A stretch of 64,000 nucleotides of DNA from Siphonodentalium dalli. Lineage: Eukaryota; Mollusca; Scaphopoda; Gadilida; Siphonodentaliidae. This document shows, piece by piece, positions 34,945-48,782 of this stretch (its first letter is position 1; every line of letters starts with the position of its first letter). A program made the position numbers and the translations under genes. Under the pieces are notes generated by a model that searched no databases, had not been told where the DNA came from, and saw only the letters and a program-made list of their open reading frames with translations. The stretch is from positions 158,340,875 through 158,404,874 of the forward strand of contig CP136062.1 of the NCBI GenBank assembly GCA_032622095.1, in the 5' to 3' direction.

Positions 34945-35221
34945 AGCAGTGCGTGCATAAAGATACCCATGATCTCCCACATGTGCATTCAGTTACCCAT
35001 GAATCCCAAGTGTATATCAAGTCCCACAAGATATCCCTGATGTGCATAAAGACACACGGGATCTCCCAGATGTGCGTAAAGTCACACGGGATCTCCCAAA
35101 TGTGCACAAAGTCAAACAGGATTTCCCAAATGTCAATAAAGTCACCGGCGTCTCCCAAATGTGCATGAAGTCACACATGATCTCCCGTATGTGCACAACG
35201 TCAAACATGATCTAAATGTGC
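34945..35221. repeat. Minisatellite, ~30-bp period, about nine copies
   Basis: Units follow 'ATGTGC(A/G)TAAAGTCACACGG' with GATCTCCCAA. Most are exactly 30 bp, with edge units of 27-31. Because the period is a multiple of three, several frames stay open on both strands as ten-residue repeats (for example ISQMCVKSHG on +). There is no splice or start evidence for translation. Confidence 0.9.
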
Positions 35222-36322
35222 ACTTAATGAATTTATATCCCATGTTAGTAACATTCCCAACAAGCAGCAGTACAAAGCAGCAGCACATTTGTTTATGAAA
35301 CTTATTCGAAGAAACATGGCATTATTAAAAAAACACACCATTTTCGTTTAGTCACAATTATCTTGGAAAATATTTTAAAACGATAGCTTTTCGAACAAAA
35401 ATGTAACCTTGACCAGGGTTCACGTTGTCTTTTCGAAAATGGCTAAAAACAATTGCATTTGGCCAAATAATTTTTAGCCTGTGTTTTTAAACCCAAATTC
35501 GGAAATTGATTTAAAAAACCCAAATTGATTTTGTAACGGGGGCGACATGAGAATCAAATTTATAGTATGATCATCTTCTAATTGATTAGGTGATACAGCT
35601 TAATGTGTAACACGCGGCACTCGTGGCAGTGCACTATCAAACAATGGGCCACCAATTGCAATCAAACATGTAATGTTTTATGGTTTATGCCAGCATGGCA
35701 AAGGGGATGTCAAGACAAAATAACTTCAGAATGGGTGGATATCACCACACCGCCCCCCCCCCCGGACTAGCAGGAAAGTACTAGTATGAAGGGTCGACTG
35801 GTAACCGAGAGTGACCCATCGGCTGTCTATAAGTCAACAAAGGATATAGAATAGTAAAATGACTGATAGTTCTCTCGCTATATATATAATTTGTCACGTG
35901 ATATGTGCATAAAACAAGAGTGTGGATATCAAAGCATGTTAAAGATATAGGGGTGGTTTATGTTTCTGTTGCCCAATTTGTACAGATACAGGTTTCCTCG
36001 TCCACCATGATGCAAGATTTGAGAGGCATGATCCAGGGGCGGTTTACAGACATTTGGAAAAGATTTGGAACGTACATACCAAAGTAAAGTTAAATAGCCA
36101 AACTAAATAATTTTGAACGTTAACAAGAGTTCCCATATTTTGAAACTGTTGAAATGACACCAGAAGCGTCATCAGTTGCTAGCGCGTGATTCGTGACTTC
36201 CTAAACGGTTGCCATGTTGATCCTTTTCGGCACTTAACTAGCAAGAAGGTATATGTACTAATCAAGCTATGCCCCGGTCGTTGCCGTCGCATCCGGCTAA
36301 AATTACCGACAAGATCATGCTT
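35222..36322. other. Intron/intergenic, no gene recognised
   Basis: The only landmark is a run of 12 C at about 35,752. I see no exon-like sequence. Confidence 0.45.
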
Positions 36323-37345
36323 ACGGGGAAGTTAACATTTTTGGGCCCAACCCATTCCCGTGTAGTTTCAGCAATTATTATAAGTTATTTTAGAAAACAC
36401 CTTTATAGGTAATAAATCAGTAAGATATCATAGAAACATCATATCTATAATCAGTATAACATTTGTGACTCAATCACAGAAACATATCTATATTTAGTAT
36501 AACATTTGTGACTCAAAGTCAATGTCCTTCATGAAGTAATATTTATAGATGTTGTACATAACATTTATTTGCAAGTCTTTACATTTTTCTGATGAATCTA
36601 CGACACATCCGGCTTTCCAGAGTGGAAATTCCAATGATCATATTGCTAGGACGTTTGTAAACAAACATGTTGACGTGTCTTACAGCACGCAGATTGACAT
36701 TTGTGTGATGAAATCCTATCCAAAAGAAGATAAAGTTGCTACCTCCTTTAATGCGAACGAGTCTAAACACATTGCCATCCTCACCAAAGGCGGTTATATG
36801 GTCTTTCATTTTTGTGATGCCTTGTTTAAGGTTTAATTTGGAGAGGTCTTCCAGCGAGTAGTGATATGCGTCCACATTTACGTATATCAGTAAAGTATCC
36901 AACAACTTCCCGTGTCCAGGCGTTCATCTGCCAAATGAAAAAGGAAATTGTGTTGGCATCTCATAAGTAAGAGGATAATTAGCAACAGGTGACCGATACA
37001 ATTATGTTGGTCATCAGTAAATAAAAAGATATATCTAAAGATACCCGCTGGGTCGATTAGACGAGTAGTTGCAAGGTTCCATACCGCAAAATTTATAAGG
37101 ATATCTAACTTGCCTGTAAAACAAGATATATATTTAAATGTGTACTTTGTGTTAAGTTGGGCGAGTAGTTACAAGGTTTAAATCATAGGATTTTTAATTT
37201 AAAAATAGATTATATAGTTAAAGTTTCGTTATTTCCATGTGGACGAGTAGTTACAAGGTTTTATCCCATAGATTATTTAATAAACATGTTCTGTGTTCTC
37301 ACGGGAAGTTATCATTTTTGGGCCCAATTCATTCCCGTGTAGTTT
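36323..37345. repeat. Region bounded by a 45-bp direct repeat, with internal short repeats
   Basis: ACGGG-GAAGTTA-CATTTTTGGGCCC-ATTCCCGTGTAGTTT occurs at 36,323-36,368 and 37,301-37,345. The second copy directly abuts the head of the interspersed repeat. Between them, 'ACGAGTAGTTACAAGGTT' occurs at about 37,061, 37,163 and 37,244. A pair of 'AGTATAACATTTGTGACTCA' phrases occurs near 36,457 and 36,497. The coding-like fragment at 36,371-36,905 sits inside. Confidence 0.6.
36371..36905. pseudogene. Unidentified coding-like fragment, paralogue of 2,868-3,122
   Basis: It is longer than its 2.9-kb relative: about 205 bp (36,416-36,620) ending in CTTTCCAG interrupts the shared sequence. That could be an intron here or a deletion there. 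The + frame 36,549-36,836 and the minus frame 36,905-36,579 are both open (95 and 108 codons). Minus-strand alignment also continues upstream (LSK-NLKQ), while the + frame of the relative is broken. I do not recognise the family, and the coding strand is undecided. Confidence 0.4.
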
Positions 37346-38276
37346 TTAGCTCACCTGAGACGAAGTCTCCGGTGGAGCTATAGTCATCACTCCTCGTCCG
37401 TCTGTCCGTCCGTCTGTCCGTCTGTCTGTACGTCCGTCTGCCCGTCCGTCAAGAATCATCTTCTCCGCCAAAACTTTAAGACGGAACGGGTTCATATTTG
37501 GTGTGGATGTTCCATAGGTGAATCACATTCAGATTTGTTCAAATGAGGTCATCAAGTCAATTAGTTGAGAAAGCAGGGCCACAACTCTATTCCTTCATAG
37601 TAATTCTTATAACGACTTTTTTCCAGAACTATTAGGCCGAATTGGTTCATATTTGGTATGGATGTTCCCTAGGTGACTCACATTCAGATTTGTTCAAATG
37701 AGTCACCAGGTTGATTAGTTGAGAAACCAGGGCCATAACTCTTTCCCTCCATAGTAATTATTTTAAACATCTTCTTCTCAAATACCATCAGGCCAAATGG
37801 GTTCATATTTGGTATGAAGGATCCTTGGTTGACTGGGGTTCAAATTTGTTCAAATGAGGTCACTGGGTCAAATGTGGGTGGGGCCAGGGACATAACTCAA
37901 AAATCAAAATTTCAGATTAAACTCTTTAACCAAAAAAGAAAAGAATAGAAAAGAAATGATATATTAAAAAATAAAAGAATATTTAAAAACTGTGGAATTG
38001 TTTTTTTTATTAAAATATTTTTAAAAAAATAAAATAAATTGTATGCTTCTGCCACCATGGCCTGGTCCCAAAAATAAAATTTACTCAAATTCTTGACAGA
38101 ATCATTAATAAGAAGCATTTACTTTGGCTGTAACTGTAAGTGCTGGTTATGCCTACACAATCAAGTCAAATGAAATCTTGACATTTTTATAAACATTCCT
38201 TGCAGATCTGCTAGAAGTCATTAATTCCCAATCTATCATGTATTGTTGAAATCAGGACAAATAGCATGTCTGTCAT
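37345..38276. repeat. Interspersed repeat of molluscan type, with its head
   Basis: The head TTTAGCTCACCTGAGACG-AAGTCTCCGGTGGAGCTA is followed by a GTCCGTCCGTCTGTCC microsatellite-like run (37,395-37,450). Modules with TTCATATTTGGT near 37,490, 37,647 and 37,803 follow. From 37,560 it is nearly identical to position 1 onward. Confidence 0.65.
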
Positions 38277-39459
38277 TTGCAGAATGAGGTCTCCAGAGGG
38301 TGAATTTAGTGATGCTTTCCCGCACAGCGGCCTAGCATCACCAAATTCACCTTCTGGAGACCTCATTCTGCTTAGGCCTCATCTTCTGGGAAGTATCTAT
38401 AGTATCAAAATAACATTGTTGTTAGTTACATTTCCCTTCTTGGAAGTTTGTATATCCCCTAATTTGCAGAAGATAAATTCATAATTGAGGTGCCCAATGG
38501 GTGAACATCACCAACTTCAACTGGGGAACTTCAATCTTATCCTAGGTCTGCCATTGCAGTTGAGGCCCTTAGCAGAATGAGGTCCTCAGAGGGTGAATTT
38601 AGTGATGCTAGCCCGCTGTGCGGGATAGCGTCACTAAATTCACCCTCTGAGGACCTCATTCTGCAAATGACAGACACACTATCACGCTATTTCAAGGCTT
38701 GATTGTATAATACATTGTGTTGCTTGAGGCCAGGCATGCACAATGTAGGAACAGACACGCTTTTAGTGATGCTATCCCGCACAGCGGGCTAGCATCACCA
38801 AATTCACCCTATGGAGACCTCATTCTGCTTAGGCCTCATCTTCTGGGAAGTATCTATAGTATAAAATTTACATTGTTGTTAGATAAATTTCCCTTCTAGG
38901 AAGTTTCTATATCCCCTAATTTGCAGAAGATAAAATTCATAATTGAGGTGCCCAATGTGTCAACATCACCAACTTCAACTGGGGAACTTCAATCTTATTC
39001 TAGGTCTTCCATAGCAGTTGAGGTCCTTAGCAGAATGAGGTCCCCAGAGGGTGAATTTAGTGATGCTAGCCTGCTGTGCGGGATAGCGTCACTAAATTCA
39101 CCCTCTGGGGACCTCATTTTGCAAATGACAGACACACTATCACACTATTTCAAAGCTTGATTGTATAATACATTGTGTTGCTTGAGGCCAGCATGCACAA
39201 TGTAGGAACAGACAAGCCTTTTGTGATGCTATCCCGCACAGCGGGCTAGCATCACCAAATTCACCCTCTGGAGACCTCATTCTGCTTAGGCCTCATCTTC
39301 TGTGAAGTATCTATAGTATCAAATTTACATTGTTGTTAGTTAAATTTCCCTTCTAGGAAGTTTCTATATCCCCTAATTTGCAGAAGATAAATTCATAATT
39401 GTGGTGCCCAATGGGTGAATATCACCAACTTCAACTGGGGAACTTAAATATTATCCTTA
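38277..39459. repeat. Hairpin satellite, second copy
   Basis: Hairpins are at 38,279-38,371, 38,572-38,664 and 39,030-39,122, with the same three matched arm cores as the first copy. Confidence 0.88.
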
Positions 39460-40425
39460 TCAGATTGAAAATGGGATCAATAAGTCAAATAAGGGCAGAG
39501 CCAGAGACTTAACTATTTCTCTACATAGTAATTCTTAAAATATGTTTGCAAGAACTAGTTGGCTTATATAGCATGGAATGATCTTCCTTGACTGCAATTC
39601 AGATTTTTTCAAATGGGGTCACCTAGTCAAATAGGGGCCAAGCGAAGGACAGTTTCCCTCTTAGTATGCTTCCTTCACAAGGACCATCAGGTCTATTTTA
39701 CTGATATTTATGATATGTATGAAGGGTTCTTTGGTGTCTGGGATTCAAATTTATTCAGATGGGGTCACCAGGTTAAATAGGGTGGGGCTAGGTACATAAC
39801 TATATGTCTCTATAGTAATTCTTAAAATGTCTTCTCAAGAGAGGTTGGACTATTTAGCTTACATACAGTATGGAGGAATCAGGAGGATCCTTTAGTGACT
39901 GAGATTCAGATTTGTTAAAATGAGGTCAACCTGTCAAGAAATGGCGGGCTATGGGGAGTTAACACTTTTGTGTCTAATAAAATCATTGAAATACCAAATG
40001 CATTAAAACATCTACCTTGGAACCACCTGACTGATTAGTCTGACATACATGTATTGTGTTTTGGGTCCATGGATAATTGGGCTTCAAACATGTCTAAATG
40101 GTTTTAGAAAAATGCGCTTCTGATATTGGAAATTTCCAATAATTGAGAAAGTTTGAGGTGTACTTGGGAGTCTGGAGCCCGGTCGGGAGGGGACTTGTTG
40201 AGCTGGAGGAGGGGGTGACCAGTAGAGTACAGTTGGTAATTTCAAGGTGATATTTTCACCCATATACATACTTGAAGTCTCTCTAGCCACATATCCTGTT
40301 TAAATCTACTTCTTTTAAAGTGATTATAAAAAGTGATGACTGTTGTGGTCCCCAGAGTCCCAGTCTTATCAGTCGTTGCAGTCTGGTGAGCGACCCCATA
40401 GTCATTGGCTGTCTTGTTATAATTA
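39460..40425. repeat. Diverged repeat modules then unique sequence, second copy of 1,901-2,867
   Basis: The content is as in the first copy, with one T lost in GTGTTTTTGGG (near 40,060). No gene is seen. Confidence 0.45.
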
Positions 40426-40680
40426 TTATAAGTTGTTTTAGAAAACACCTCTATAGGTAATAAGAGTGGACATTCTGATGTTCATATTGCTAGAAGGTTT
40501 GTAAACAACCAGGTTGACGTGTCTTACTACACGCAGAATGACATTTGAGTGATGGAATCCGATCCAAAAGAAGATAAATTTACTACCTCCTTTAATGCGA
40601 AAGAGTCTGAACATATTGTCATCTTCATCAAAGGCGGTCATATGGTCTTCAGGGTTTGCGATGTCTTGTTTAAGGTTTGA
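40426..40680. pseudogene. Unidentified coding-like fragment, second copy
   Basis: It is near-identical to 2,868-3,122, including the same + strand TGA after GACATT. The break therefore predates the large duplication. Confidence 0.4.
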
Positions 40681-40704
40681 TTTGGAGAGGTGAGTAGTTA
40701 AGGG

Positions 40705-42660
40705 TCATGTCAAGTTCAACCAGCGTTTGTTCCAAAATTACCAACAACTGTTGTGCCAGACATGAACATTCCAACTGGTGGGTGCCAAAGCTGCGTGGGC
40801 TAGACACTTAGACACACCCAAAACACATCATATTCCCTGCCCCTAGTCCAGCGTACTAGAGATGCAGCTTAGTGCCATCAAGTCTTTTGAATTCCAGTTG
40901 TGTATAACTGAGATCTGTTTGCTGTGAACTATTGTCACTTCATCATCATTTTAGAGATGCTAAGTCCGATTATAACACCTCCAAACTACTATTTTTCGGC
41001 TTCTGTGGTAAAAAAAAGTTATATTTGATTCGAGGAACCCAACATTCAAAGATCAGAGCTACTAGATATCGATTATTGAAGTCTATTTATTTTCTACACC
41101 CCATATTCCATATATGGCGATAACCTTAACTGGAATTCCCCAGCACATGTTATCATAAATGTTAATAAACATCTTTCACGTGTGATCGCCATGATATTGT
41201 ACTTGGTTTATGTTGTGCCTAAAAATAACACTGGATCAGGAATAATTGAACAAATGTACCCGATCGCCAGCTGTCAAAAGGTGGTGTCGCTTTTGTTTCT
41301 GGTAGACACTTTTGTCGGCTTTTTTCCGAAAATCTTTTCCGATCACAACAAAAAGAAACATCACATGTCCATATATATCCGTTGGAATTTTTACCAAGTT
41401 AATACAAATTCGAGGTGTATAAAATAAATATATTTCGTTAATCGATACGTAATAGCTCTTAGCTTTGAAGGCGAATGCTTCGACTATAACAAGAAATATG
41501 TGTTCACCCCTAATGAGAAGAAATAGTAATGTATGGGTATTAAAAATGCCTAAAAATGATCACTGGATCAGGAATAATTAAACAAATGTACCCGATTGCC
41601 AGCCGTCAAAATGTAGTGTCGCTTTTGTTTCTGGTGAACATTTTCGTCGGCTTTTTTCTGAGAATCATTTCCGATCACCACTAAAAGAAACATCACATAT
41701 CCGTATATGTTTCCGTTGGAATTTTTACCAAGCTAATAAACATTTGAGGTGTATATAATAAATACATTTCATTAAACGGACACCTAATAGCTCTTAGCTT
41801 TGAAGGGTGAGTCCTTCGACAATAACAAGAAATATTTGTTCACCCCTAATGAGAAGGAATACTAATATAAGGGTACTAAATCTTGCAACGCACCTTTAAC
41901 CATGACCCATGAGCAAGTTTCACATTATTAACCATATTAACATATCTAACATAGTTACCTTCCCAAATTATTCTAGACATTGATTCATGTCAATGTTTCC
42001 CCTATTCCAGAATCAACGAAATATGTTAGTTAAATCTCCCGATGACCATGTTAATTGCTTCGATTTTCTTCTGGAATTCCCCAGCACGTGTCATAATAAA
42101 TGTAAATAAACATCTTTCACGTGTGATCGGCATGATATTGTTCTTGGCTTATGTTGTGCCTCAAATTATCACTGGATCAGGAATAAGCAACAAAATGTAC
42201 CTGATTGCCAGCTATCAAAAGATAGTTTCGCTTTTGTTTCTGGTAGACATTTTCGTCGGCTTTTTTCCGAGAATCATTTCCTATCACCACTAAATGAAAA
42301 TCACATATCCGTATATATTTCCGTTGGAATTTTTACCAAGCTAATAAAACTTTGAGGTTTATATAATAAATACATTTCATTAATCGGATACGTAATAGCT
42401 CTTAGCTTTAAAGGGCGAGTCTTTCGACAATAACAAGAAATATTTGTTCACCCCTAATGAGAAGGAAAAGTAATATAAGTGTACTAAATCAGACAAAGCA
42501 TCTTTAACCATGAGCAAGTTTCACATTTTTAACCATATTAACAAATCTAGCATAGTTACCTTCCCACAAATTATTCTAGACATTGATTCATGTCAATGTC
42601 TCCAGATTACAGAATCAAAGAAAGTAGTTAGTTAAATCTCGCGATGATAATGTTGATTCC
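40705..42660. repeat. Degenerate array edge, second copy, with exon-loss scar at ~42,060
   Basis: It corresponds to 3,147-5,097. The GCTTCGATTTT-CTTCTGGAATTCC junction is present unchanged at about 42,057-42,078. No TSR exon. Confidence 0.8.
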
Positions 42661-43729
42661 TTCGATTTTTTCTTACTTCTGTTCAACATTGAGACATAAT
42701 CGTGGCATGAACGTTCAATACGGAAAATCATGAAATATTGAGTTAAGGTTGGCGTCAAGTTCAACCAGCATTCCCAGATTACTAACAAAATTAATGTTGT
42801 GCCAAAGTTGGGTGGGTTAGACTCTTTCCAAACACATCATATCCCCATGTCCCTCGACCAGCGTACTCTGCATGTAGTTTAATGCCAGTATGTGTTTTGA
42901 ATTCCAGCTGTGATAACTGAGATCTGTATGTTGTGAAATATTTGTCGCTTCATCGTCATTTTAGAGATACTTAGTCCGATATTATCACCTCCAATTTAAT
43001 ATGTTTCGGGTTATGTTGTGAAAACACTGAAAAGTCTCATATGAGTGGAGGAACCCAACATTCAAAGCTCAGAGTTATTATAAATCGATTATTGACATCT
43101 ATGTAGTTTATTCACCTCAAATTCCACTGGAATTCCCCAGCAATTATCAAAATATATGTAAATAATACATATTCACTTGGGATCTTGTACTTGTTTTATA
43201 ATGTGCCTAAAAATGATCACTGGATCAGGAATAATTGAACAAATGTACCCGATTGCCAGCCATCAAAAGGTAGTGTCGCTTTTGTCTCTAGTAGACATTT
43301 TCGTCGGCTTTTTTCCAACAATCATTTCCGATCACCACTAAATGAAACATCACATATCCGTATATATTTCCGTTGGAATTTTTACCAAGCTAATAAATAT
43401 TTGAGGTGTATATAATAAATACATTTCATTAAACGGATACCTAATAGCTCTTAGCTTTGAAGGGTGAGTCCTTCGGCAATAACAAGAAATATTTGTTCAC
43501 CCCTAATGAGAAGGAATAGTAATATAAGGGTACTAAATCTTGCAACGCACCTTTAACCATGACCCATGAGCAAGTTTCACATTATTAACCATATTAACAT
43601 ATCTAACATAGTTACCTTCCCACAAATTATTCTAGACATTGATTCATGTCAATGTTTCCCCTATTCCAGAATCAACGAAATATGTTAGTTAAATCTCCCG
43701 ATGACCATGTTAATTGCTTCGATTTTCAG

Positions 43730-43900
43730 TGAATGGTAAGTGGACCCCCTGGGCACGGTGGAGTCGATGTAACAAAAAATGTGGACGTGGAAGAAGGATC
43801 AGGAAAAGACGGTGTACGAACCCCGCCCCACGCTACGGTGGCAGAAGATGTCCAGGCAAAGCGTTGGTGTCAGGGGTGTGTAACTCCAAACCATGTCCAG
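43730..43900 (+). CDS. TSR exon 1', type A
   Basis: The protein is identical to the 6,167 exon; splice sites are intact. The nearby intron differs from copy 1 by single bases (for example ACTTTTGTTC at about 44,083). Confidence 0.9.
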
Positions 43901-46161
43901 GTAATATATTACAATACGAATTAATCTTTAAACATATTATGAGAAAGAATCGGGCAACAACGATAATTACACATATGTGTTCATTACGGTTCCGTTGTCG
44001 TTTGATACCTAAAGTTATTATCCGTTTTCTTATACTCGGTCTGGTTGCGTCGGTTACGAGAGCTTCCAAATGTTATTGGTATTACTTTTGTTCACAATTG
44101 AGACATAATCGTGGCATGAAAGTTCAATGCGGCAAATCATGAATTATTGAGTTAAGTTTAACGTCAAGTTCAACCAGCATTCCCAAATTACTAACAAATG
44201 TTTTGACAAAGTTGGGTGGATTAGACACCTTCCAAACACATCATATTCCCATGTCCCTCGACCAGCGTACTGTGAATGTAGTTTAGTGCCAGTAAGTCTT
44301 TTGAATTCCAGCTGTGATAATTGAGATATGTGTGCTGTGAAATATTTGTCGCATCATAGAGATACCTAGTCGATTTCATCACCTCCAAATTAACATTTTT
44401 CGGGTTCTGTTGAGAAAAGTTTCATTTGAGTCGAGGAACCCAGCATTCAAAGCTCAGTGCTATTAGATATCGATCATTGACATCTATGTAGTTTATTCAT
44501 CTCAAATTCCACTGGAATTCCCCAGCAAGTGTCAAAATAAATGTAAATAAAACATATGCATGTGGGATATTGTACTTGTTTTATGATATGCCTAAAAATG
44601 ATCACTGGATCAGGAATAATTAAACAAATGTACCCGATTACCAGCCATCAAAATGTAGTGTCGCTTTTGTTTCTGGTAGACATTTTCGTCGGCTTTTTTC
44701 CGAGAATCATTTCCTATCACCACTAAATGAAAATCACATATCCGTATATATTTCCGTTGGAATTTTTTACCAAGCTAATACAACTTTGAGGTTTATATAA
44801 TAAATACATTTCATTAATCGGATACGTAATAGCTCTTAGCTTTGAAGGGCGAGTCCTTCGACAATAACAAGAAATATTTGTTCACCCCTAATGAGAAGGA
44901 AAAGTAATATAAGTGTACTAAATCAGACAAAGCACCTTTAACCATGACCCATGAGCAAGTTTCACATTTTTAACCATATTAACAAATCTAGCATAGTTAC
45001 CTTCCCACAAATTATTCTAGACATTGATTCATGTCAATGTCTCCAGATTACAGAATCAAAGAAATAAGTTAGTTAAATCTCGCGATGACAATGTTGATTC
45101 CTTCGATTTGTTCTTACTTCTGTTCAAAATTGATACATAATCGTGGCATGAAAGTTCAATACGGAAAATCATGAATTATTGAGTTAAGGTTGGTGTCAAG
45201 TTCAACCAGCATTCCCAGATTACTAACAAAATTAATGTTGTGCCAAAGTTGGGTGGGTTAGACTCTTACCAAACACATCTATCCCCATGTCCCTCGACCA
45301 GCGTACTGTGCATGTAGTTTAGTGTGTTTTGAATTCCAGCTGTGATAACTGAGATCTGAATGCTGTGAAATATTTGTCGCTTCATCGTCATTTTAGAGAT
45401 ACTTAGTCCGATATTATCACCTCCAATTTAATATGTTTCGGGTTCTGTTGTGAAAACACTGAAAAGTATGATATGTGTGGAGGAACCCAACATTCAAAGC
45501 TCAGAGTTATTATATATCGATTATTGACATCTATGTAGTTTATTCACCTCAAACTCCACTGGAATTCCCCAGCAATTATCAAAATATATGTAAATGATAC
45601 ATATTCACGTGGGATCTTGTACTTGTTTTATAATGTGCCTAAAAATTATCACTGGATCAGGAATAATTGAACAAATGTACCCGATTGCCAGCCATCAAAA
45701 GGTAGTGTCGCTTTTGTTTCTGGTAGACATTTTCGTCGGCTTTTTTCCGACAATCATTTCCGATCACCACTAAATGAAACATCACATATCCGTATATATT
45801 TCCGTTGGAATTTTTACCAAGCTAATAACAAGTTGAGGTGTATATAATAAATACATTTCATTAAACGGACACCTAATAGCTCTTAGCTTTGAAGGGTGAG
45901 TCCTTCGACAATAACAAGAAATATTTGTTCACCCCTAATGAGAAGGAATACTAATATAAGGGTACTAAATCTTGCAACGCACCTTTAACCATGACCCATG
46001 AGCAAGTTTCACATTATTAACCATATTAACATATCTAACATAGTTACCTTCCCACAAATTATTCTAGACATTGATTCATGTCAATGTTTCCCCTATTCCA
46101 GAATCAACGAAATATGTTAGTTAAATCTCCCGATGACCATGTTAATTGCTTCGATTTTCAG

Positions 46162-46332
46162 TGAATGGTAAGTGGACCCCCTGGGCACGGTGGAGTCGAT
46201 GTAACAAAAAATGTGGACGTGGAAGAAGGATCAGGAAAAGACGGTGTACGAACCCCGCCCCACGCTACGGTGGCAGAAGATGTCCAGGCAAAGCGCTGGT
46301 GTCAGGGGTGTGTAACTCCAAACCATGTCCAG
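46162..46332 (+). CDS. TSR exon 2', type B
   Basis: The protein is identical to the 8,599 exon, with the B-type synonymous C and intact splice sites. A T-to-C change lies in the downstream intron (ACGACAATT near 46,391). Confidence 0.9.
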
Positions 46333-48611
46333 GTAATATATTACAATACGAATTAATCTTTAAACATATTATGAGAAAGAATCGGGCAACAACGACAATT
46401 ACACATATGTGTTCATTACGGTTCCGTTGTCGTTTGATACCTAAAGTTATTATCCGTTTTCTTATACTCGGTCTGGTTGCGTTGGTTACGAGAGCTTCCA
46501 AATGTTATTGGTATTACTTCTGTTCACAATTGAGACATAATCGTGGCATGAAAGTTCAATGCGGCAAATCATGAATTATTGAGTTAAGTTTAACGTCAAG
46601 TTCAACCAGCATTCCCAAATTACTAACAAATGTTTTGACAAAGTTGGGTGGATTAGACACCTTCCAAACACATCATATTCCCATGTCCCTCGACCAGCGT
46701 ACTGTGAATGTAGTTTAGTGCCAGTAAGTCTTTTGAATTCCAGCTGTGATAATTGAGATCTGTGTGCTGTGAAATATTTGTCGCATCATCGTCATTTTAG
46801 AGATATGTAGTCGATTTCATCACCTCCAAATTAATATGTTTCGGGTTCTGTTGAGAAACGTTTCATTTGAGTCGAGGAACCCAACATTCAAAGCTCAGTG
46901 CTAATAGATATCGATTATTGACATATATGTAGTTTATTCACCTCCAATTCCACTGGAATTCCCCAGCACGTGTCATAATAAATGTAAATAAACATCTTTC
47001 ACGTGTGATCGGCATGATATTGTTCTTGGCTTATGTTGTGCCTCAAATTATCACTGGATCAGGAATAAGCAACAAAATGTACCTGATTGCCAGCTATCAA
47101 AAGATAGTTTCGCTTTTGTTTCTGGTAGACATTTTCGTCGGCTTTTTTCCGAGAATCATTTCCTATCACCACTAAATGAAAATCACATATCCGTATATAT
47201 TTCCGTTGGAATTTTTACCAAGCTAATAAAACTTTGAGGTTTATATAATAAATACATTTCATTAATCGGATACGTAATAGCTCTTAGCTTTGAAGGGCGA
47301 GTCTTTCGACAATAACAAGAAATATTTGTTCACCCCTAATGAGAAGGAAAAGTAATATAAGTGTACTAAATCAGACAAAGCACCTTTAACCATGAGCAAG
47401 TTTCACATTTTTAACCATATTAACAAATCTAGCATAGTTACCTTCCCACAAATTATTCTAGACATTGATTCATGTCAATGTCTCCAGATTACAGAATCAA
47501 AGAAAGTAGTTAGTTAAATCTCGCGATGATAAAGCTGATTCCTTCGATTTTTTCTTACTTCTGTTCAAAATTGAGACATAATCGTGGCATGAAAGTTCAA
47601 TACGGAAAATCATGAACTATTGAGTTAAGGTTGGCGTCAAGTTCAACCAGCATTCCCAGATTACTAACACAATTAATGTTGTGCCAAAGTTGGGTGGGTT
47701 AGACTATGTCCAAACACATCATATCCCCATGTCCCTCGACCAGCGTACTCTGCATGTAGTTTAATGCCAGTATGTGTTTTGAATTCCAGCTGTGATAACT
47801 GAGATCTGTATGCTGTGAAATATTTGTCGCTTCATCGTCATTTTAGAGATACTTAGTCCGATATTATCACCTCCAATTTAATATGTTTCGGGTTCTGTTG
47901 TGAAAACACTGAAAAGTCTCATATGAGTGGAGGAACCCAACATTCAAAGCTCAGAGTTATTATAAATCGATTATTGACATCTATGTAGTTTATTCACCTC
48001 AAATTCCACTGGAATTCCCCAGCAATTATCAAAATATATGTAAATAATACATATTCACTTGGGATCTTGTACTTGTTTTATAATGTGCCTAAAAATTATC
48101 ACTGGATCAGGAATAATTGAACAAATGTACCCGATTGCCAGCCATCAAAAGGTAGTGTCGCTTTTGTTTCTGGTAGACATTTTCGTCGGCTTTTTTCCAA
48201 CAATCATTTCCGATCACCACTAAATGAAACATCACATATCCGTATATATTTCCGTTGGAATTTTTACCAATCTAATAAATATTTGAGGTGTATATAATAA
48301 ATACATTTCATTAAACGGATACCTAATAGCTCTTAGCTTTGAAGGGTGAGTCCTTCGACAATAACAAGAAATATTTGTTCACCCCTAATGAGAAGGAATA
48401 GTAATATAAGGGTACTAAATCTTGCAACGCACCTTTAACCATGACCCATGAGCAAGTTTCACATTATTAACCATATTAACAAATCTAACATAGTTACCTT
48501 CCCACAAATTATTCTAGACATTGATTCATGTCAATGTTTCCCCTATTCCAGAATCAACGAAATATGTTAGTTAAATCTCCCGATGACCATGTTAATTGCT
48601 TCGATTTTCAG

Positions 48612-48782
48612 TGAATGGTAAGTGGACCCCCTGGGCACGGTGGAGTCGATGTAACAAAAAATGTGGACGTGGAAGAAGGATCAGGAAAAGACGGTGTACG
48701 AACCCCGCCCCACGCTACGGTGGCAGAAGATGTCCAGGCAAAGCGTTGGTGTCAGGGGTGTGTAACTCCAAACCATGTCCAG
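48612..48782 (+). CDS. TSR exon 3', type A
   Basis: Identical to the 11,049 exon, with intact splice sites. Intron differences from copy 1 include CAACCATCATTCCC near 49,055. Confidence 0.9.
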
